Below, piece by piece: positions 4,868 through 8,476 of a stretch of DNA of 8,476 nt. Position 1 is the first letter of the stretch; each line of letters begins with the position of its first letter. A program made the position numbers and the translations under genes. The DNA comes from Lutibacillus sp052034115 (GTDB lineage Bacteria; Actinomycetota; Actinomycetes; Actinomycetales; Dermatophilaceae): contig JBPOIZ010000103.1 of assembly GCA_052034115.1 (NCBI GenBank), positions 1-8,476 on the forward strand. Reading direction: 5' to 3'. Under the pieces are notes generated by a model that was not told where the DNA came from, ran no database searches, and saw only the letters and a list, made by a program, of their open reading frames with translations.

Positions 4868-6313
4868 ACCGATCTGGATCTGCTGTATGCCGGTGCCGCC
4901 GCACAAGCCGAGCTCATCCGCACGGGCCGGGTCCGACCCAGCGATCTGGTCGCCGCTTCGCTGGCCCGAATCGCGCAGGTCGACGGGCCGTTGCGGGCGG
5001 TGAGCGCGCTGCGGGCCGACGTCGCCGCGGCGCAGGCTCGGGTCGCCGATGACGAGGCGGCCGCCATCGCTGGCGGTGGACAAGCCGCCCAAGCGGCCGC
5101 CGAGCGGGATCGCCCGCTGCTCGGCATACCGGTCGCCATCAAGGAGGAGGTGGCCGTGGCCGGGATGGCCACCACGTTCGGAGGACGGGCCAACCCCGTC
5201 GCGGCGGCCGAGGACGCCGAGGTGGTGCGGCGGCTCACCGCGGCCGGAGCCATTGTCGTGGCCAAGACGCAGATGCCGGAGTTCGGCCAGTTCCCCTCGA
5301 CCGAGGGGGATTGGGGGCTGACCGCCAACCCGTGGGACCTGACCCGCTCGCCGGGCGGGTCGAGCGGCGGGTCGGCGGTCGCGGTGGCCGCCGGGATGGT
5401 GCCAGTCGCCATCGGCGGGGACGGCGGCGGATCGATCCGCATCCCCGCATCCGCCTGTGGGCTGTTCGGCCTGAAGCCGCAGCGTGGGCGGGTGTCGACG
5501 GCCCCGCATCCGGACCTGTGGGGGATCCTCGGCACGGCCGGGCCGCTGACCCGCTCCGTGCTCGACTCCGCGCTGGTCTACGACGTCGTGCACGGGACGA
5601 CCCCCGTCGACCGGTTCCATGCCCCGGAACCGAGCGGCCGGTATGTCGATGCCGCCCGCACCGACCCCGGCCCGCTCCGGGTGCGGTGGACGACCGAGGC
5701 GCTGGTCCCGGGCTTCGCCCCGTCGCCGGTCGTCGCCGCCTCGGTTGTGCGGATGGCCGCGTGGCTCGCCGCGCTGGGTCACGACGTCGCCCCGATCCGG
5801 TTGGCGGTGCCGCCCAACCCCTGGCCGTTCCCGGTGCTCTTCTACGCCGCCCTGGCCGAGGAGCAGCACCGCGTCCAGCGCCCTGACCTGCTCGAGCGCC
5901 GCACCCGGGCGACCATCGCCATCGCACGGTATGCCGCCAGACCCCGCATGGTGGCGGCGGCCGAGCGCCGGGCCAAGGCCCTGGAGACGTTCGCCGAGTC
6001 GGTCTTCGGTGGCTGTGACGTCCTCCTCATGCCCGTCCAACCCGAGCGCCCGGCACGTGTGGGCTTCCTGTCCGGCAAGGGCAGCGTGGCGGCGACCCTG
6101 GCCTCGTCGGGGCCGGTCTCCTACACGGCGCTGTGGAACCTCACCGGGCACCCGGCCGCGTCGGTGCCGGTGGGCGCACCTCGGCCTGGCCGCCTGCCGG
6201 AGTCAGTCCAGTTCGTCGCCGGGACCGGGCGCGAGGACGTCCTGTTCGCCCTGGCCGGGCAGGTGGAGCGGGCCCATCCCTGGGCACACGTCCGACCTGC
6301 ACTTGCGGTTTAG
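4865..6313 (+). CDS. Amidase-signature family amidase
   Basis: 482 residues, the usual length of an amidase-signature (AS) hydrolase, which cleaves amide or ester bonds with a Ser-cisSer-Lys triad. Lys93 lies in GIPVAIKEE, Ser166 in SPGGSSGGSA and nucleophile Ser190 in GDGGGSIRIPAS. The Ser166-Ser190 spacing of 24 equals that in GatA and FAAH, and the Lys-Ser gap (73) is close to theirs (75). SACGLFGLKPQRGRVS after the nucleophile is also typical. There is no signal peptide, so it is cytoplasmic. The C-terminal part, which sets substrate choice, is Ala/Pro/Arg-rich and gives no clue; GatA is unlikely because gatB and gatC are absent nearby. GTG 4865 is the first start after the terminator and aligns with the usual N-terminus. 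It is transcribed alone or with the downstream hydrolase. Family certain, substrate unknown. Confidence 0.92.
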   Translation: MTDLDLLYAGAAAQAELIRTGRVRPSDLVAASLARIAQVDGPLRAVSALRADVAAAQARVADDEAAAIAGGGQAAQAAAERDRPLLGIPVAIKEEVAVAGMATTFGGRANPVAAAEDAEVVRRLTAAGAIVVAKTQMPEFGQFPSTEGDWGLTANPWDLTRSPGGSSGGSAVAVAAGMVPVAIGGDGGGSIRIPASACGLFGLKPQRGRVSTAPHPDLWGILGTAGPLTRSVLDSALVYDVVHGTTPVDRFHAPEPSGRYVDAARTDPGPLRVRWTTEALVPGFAPSPVVAASVVRMAAWLAALGHDVAPIRLAVPPNPWPFPVLFYAALAEEQHRVQRPDLLERRTRATIAIARYAARPRMVAAAERRAKALETFAESVFGGCDVLLMPVQPERPARVGFLSGKGSVAATLASSGPVSYTALWNLTGHPAASVPVGAPRPGRLPESVQFVAGTGREDVLFALAGQVERAHPWAHVRPALAV

Positions 6314-6490
6314 CCGACCGCAGCCGTCACTGGCTCTCCGTCAGGACGGCGTCGATTCCCCCGATCACCTGATCCGGCTCGATGTGCACGAGGGTCGGCG
6401 GCGTCAGGGGTCGCACCGGCAGCTCGTTCGGCGCGCGCGTTCCGTTGGTCGGTGTTAGACAGGGTTTTCCACCAACCTTGGGAGGACGCA

Positions 6491-8212
6491 ATGCGTGGAG
6501 CACGACCAGGACTGATCGGCGCGCTGTCGATGACGCTGGCTCTCGGGGTCCTCGCGACCTCGGCGGCCACCGCAGCACAGCCCACCGCTGCCACGACCTA
6601 CGACCGCACCAGCGCCAGCGAACGGGCGCGGGTCGACGCCGTTCCCACCCCGACGCTGAACTGGTACACCTGCTTCGACTACGCGCAATGCGCGGTCGTC
6701 GACCTGCCCATGGACTACGACAATCCGACCGGGAAGAAGACCCAGGTGGCGATGCTCAAGATCGCCGCCGCCCAACCCAGCCGCAGGATCGGGACCTTGT
6801 TCCTCAACCCCGGAGGGCCGGGTGGGTCGGGCACCCAGATCGCCTACTACGCGCCGTTGATCTTCGGCCAGGACATCCTCGACCGGTTCGACATCGTCGG
6901 CTTCGACCCACGAGGGACCAACTTCAGCGACAACGTGCGCTGCTTCACGGACTCGGGTCAGCAGGCTGAGGTGCTGGCCGGTCTCGCGCCGGCCATCCCG
7001 TGGACCAACGTCGAGGAGTCGGCTGCGGTGGCATCCGCGCGGATGTTCGGCGCGGCCTGCTCGACGCAGGGCAGGCCGCTGGCGACCTCGATGTCGACTG
7101 CCGAGGTGGCCCGCGACATGGACGTCATGCGCCGCGCAGTCGGCGACAGCCGCCTGACCTATCTCGGTTGGTCGTACGGGACATACCTCGGGCAGGTCTA
7201 CGCCAACCTGTTCCCCGACCGGGTGCGCGCGCTCGTGATCGACGGGGTGCTCGACCCGATCGCCTGGGCGGGGACTCCATCGACGCGATCGCGGCCCCAG
7301 ACCGATCGGCTCCGGTCCGCGGACGGCGCCTACCGGGCGCTCATCGAGATCCTCGTGCGTTGCAACGCCGCCGGGCCGGCCACGTGCCCCTTCGCCGCCG
7401 GTGACCCCGTGCTGCGGTTCGCCCGGATGGCCAAGCGGTTGCAGGCAGCACCGCTGGTCGTCGAGGATCCGGACTTCGGCACCTACACGATCACCTACTC
7501 GGACTTCGTGGCCACCATGCTCAGCGCCCTGTATGGCGTCACCGCCGGCGACGACGTTGCCATGCTGTCCCAGTCGCTGTGGGACCTGATGATGACCACG
7601 TCGGCCGCCACGAGGGTCCGGGCCGCATCCGACTACCGGGCGCGAGCTGAGGCGTTGGCTGCCCGCATCACCCGCCCGACCGGGTGGGACTTCCCCTACG
7701 ACAACTCCTTCGAGGCGTTCGCCTCGGTCCTGTGCACCGACGGGCTCAACCCGGACAACGCCGGCGACTGGCCGACCTACGGAGCCAGGGCCGACAACCG
7801 GGCGCCCTACTTCGGCCGGATCTGGAACTGGTCCTCGGTCCAGTGCGCCATGAGCACCTGGACCGGCCGGGACGAGGACGCCTACCGCGGACCGTTCACC
7901 AAGCGAACGGTCAACCCGGTGCTCGTCGTCGGCAACTACTGGGACCCGGCGACGAACTACGCCGGGGCGCAGAAGGCCGCCGCGCTGCTGCCCAACAGCC
8001 GTCTGCTCTCGAGCACCAACTGGGGCCACACCGCCTACGGCACGTCGGCCTGCGCGACCGGCGCGATCGAGACCTACCTGCTGACGAAGACGCTGCCGCC
8101 GGCCGGCACCCTCTGTCAGGGGGACGTGCAGCCGTTCACCGGAGCCTCCGGGCAACGTACCGGCGGCAAGATGAGGCCACCGATCACGCCGCTCATCCCA
8201 GCTCTGCGCTGA
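6491..8212 (+). CDS. Secreted alpha/beta hydrolase, tripeptidyl aminopeptidase-like (S33)
   Basis: 573 residues. A Sec-type signal peptide is visible: short basic start, hydrophobic core about 7-22, likely cleavage after ATAA near residue 29. The mature protein resembles Streptomyces tripeptidyl aminopeptidases (Tap/SlpD/SlpE type), which remove short peptides from the N-terminus of proteins outside the cell. The oxyanion region is LNPGGPGGSG (105-114), the nucleophile Ser228 lies in GWSYGT, Asp485 in NYWDPATNY and His513 in NWGHTAYG. The last 90 residues are the TAP-like C-terminal domain with late cysteines. Cysteines at 61, 67, 151 and 190 and later suggest disulfides, fitting secretion. 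ATG 6491 has GGAGG at 6481-6485 (5-nt spacing); a GTG at 6452 would place 13 charged residues before the signal peptide. The gene ends at a perfect hairpin. Lipase-like esterase activity is the main alternative. Confidence 0.93.
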   Translation: MRGARPGLIGALSMTLALGVLATSAATAAQPTAATTYDRTSASERARVDAVPTPTLNWYTCFDYAQCAVVDLPMDYDNPTGKKTQVAMLKIAAAQPSRRIGTLFLNPGGPGGSGTQIAYYAPLIFGQDILDRFDIVGFDPRGTNFSDNVRCFTDSGQQAEVLAGLAPAIPWTNVEESAAVASARMFGAACSTQGRPLATSMSTAEVARDMDVMRRAVGDSRLTYLGWSYGTYLGQVYANLFPDRVRALVIDGVLDPIAWAGTPSTRSRPQTDRLRSADGAYRALIEILVRCNAAGPATCPFAAGDPVLRFARMAKRLQAAPLVVEDPDFGTYTITYSDFVATMLSALYGVTAGDDVAMLSQSLWDLMMTTSAATRVRAASDYRARAEALAARITRPTGWDFPYDNSFEAFASVLCTDGLNPDNAGDWPTYGARADNRAPYFGRIWNWSSVQCAMSTWTGRDEDAYRGPFTKRTVNPVLVVGNYWDPATNYAGAQKAAALLPNSRLLSSTNWGHTAYGTSACATGAIETYLLTKTLPPAGTLCQGDVQPFTGASGQRTGGKMRPPITPLIPALR

Positions 8213-8231
8213 CCGGTGCCCCGACGACGGC

Positions 8232-8262
8232 AGAGCCCAGCGGGCCGCACCCGCTGGGCTCT
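8232..8262. terminator. Perfect 13-bp hairpin terminator
   Basis: AGAGCCCAGCGGG at 8232-8244 pairs perfectly with 8250-8262 around a 5-nt loop, 20 nt after the hydrolase stop. It lies between converging genes and is symmetrical, so it could act in both directions. There is no U-run. Confidence 0.8.
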
Positions 8263-8286
8263 CCATCCGGCACGCGCCAACCCCGG

Positions 8287-8321
8287 CTGATCGGTGGGCC
8301 GCTCCCGCTGCGGCCGATCAG
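8287..8321 (-). terminator. Hairpin overlapping the stop of the minus-strand gene
   Basis: CTGATCGG at 8287-8294 pairs with CCGATCAG at 8314-8321, with a possible inner GCCGC/GCGGC pairing (8298-8302 with 8310-8314) as an alternative. It covers the TGA stop (8320-8318) of the minus-strand gene and may help terminate it. The inner mismatches make it weaker than the neighbouring hairpin. Confidence 0.4.
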
Positions 8322-8476
8322 AGGCGCTCGAGCACCGCGACCAGCAGAGTCGAGCGAACAGGCGGCGGGCAGGCGGCCAGCAGGGCATGGATCGTCGCCA
8401 TCCGGTCTGGCAGCTGCACGGCGCCGTCTCCGCCCGCCAGACCGGCCAGGGCAAGCAGACCTCCGACTGCGGCCTC
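8318..8476 (-). CDS. C-terminal 52 residues of an unrecognised protein
   Basis: The minus strand is open from the window edge to TGA at 8320-8318. The 52 visible residues begin EAAVGGLLALAGLAGGDGAV and end STLLVAVLERL. Third codon positions are almost all G or C, Ala/Leu content is high and the composition is that of a real soluble or helical protein, unlike the competing minus-strand frame here, which is rich in Trp, Cys and Arg. I do not recognise the family and the start lies outside. It converges on the secreted hydrolase, with two hairpins between them. Confidence 0.6.
   Translation of the reverse strand, partial: EAAVGGLLALAGLAGGDGAVQLPDRMATIHALLAACPPPVRSTLLVAVLERL

Noticed and set aside
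4748..6151. 467-codon minus-strand open frame opposite the amidase
   Set aside because: The product is Arg/Gly/His-rich with no recognisable motif, while the plus strand encodes an intact amidase triad; it is a shadow.
6363..6374. GATCACCTGATC short palindrome in the amidase/hydrolase gap
   Set aside because: 5-bp arms with a 2-bp centre, single copy, no promoter next to it.
6445..6473. Possible promoter (TTGGTC) before the secreted hydrolase
   Set aside because: No acceptable -10 box lies at 16-19 bp spacing; the gene may be read from the amidase promoter.
6455..8266. 603-codon minus-strand open frame opposite the secreted hydrolase
   Set aside because: It exactly mirrors the codon phase of a gene with signal peptide and complete catalytic triad; its composition is low-complexity Arg/Gly/Val.
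8116..8454. 112-codon minus-strand frame ending inside the hydrolase
   Set aside because: It overlaps the hydrolase and the terminator and has Trp/Cys/Arg-rich content; the neighbouring frame ending at 8318 looks far more protein-like.

Overview
This is high-GC DNA with strong G/C bias at third codon positions. Short TANNNT boxes lie 6-7 nt before start codons, and an ECF sigma factor is fused to a zinc-binding anti-sigma-type domain. Together these suggest an actinobacterium, perhaps a Micrococcales/Intrasporangiaceae-like soil or water organism; the family is a guess. I see no rRNA, tRNA, CRISPR array, transposase, phage gene or replication origin.

Left part (1-1484): a sulfur-handling module. 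A SLAC1/TehA (TDT-family) membrane transporter (minus strand, cut by the window edge) diverges from a single-domain rhodanese (plus strand). The 62-bp gap holds a 36-bp near-perfect inverted repeat with a CsoR/CstR-type core, overlapping -10-like boxes for both directions. Downstream of the rhodanese are a short stretch resembling the remains of a second rhodanese domain and a 67-residue DUF2892 membrane protein. Rhodanese plus DUF2892 is the domain content of E. coli YgaP, here split into two genes. Control by a persulfide- or copper-sensing CsoR-family repressor is the natural inference; no such regulator gene is in the window.

Middle part (1499-4840): an apparent five-gene operon of three ECF sigma factors. 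The first is fused to a C-terminal zf-HC2-type domain. It is followed by two tandem, clearly paralogous pairs, each an ECF sigma factor with a single-pass membrane protein whose start overlaps the sigma stop as ATGA. The membrane partners lack the zinc motif of ordinary anti-sigma factors and carry an outside domain with two conserved cysteines that looks NTR/TIMP-like. A 17-bp inverted repeat built from four GTGAGGC-type half-sites spans the promoter and start codon of the first sigma gene. A 19-bp hairpin closes the operon. This cluster is the most unusual part of the window.

Right part (4853-8476): an amidase-signature hydrolase with an intact Lys-Ser-Ser triad, then a secreted alpha/beta hydrolase of the tripeptidyl aminopeptidase type with signal peptide and intact Ser-Asp-His triad. 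A perfect 13-bp hairpin follows. The last feature is the C-terminal end of an unrecognised minus-strand gene that converges on the hydrolase. The 6314-6490 gap holds a ribosome binding site and a short minus-strand reading frame of doubtful status.
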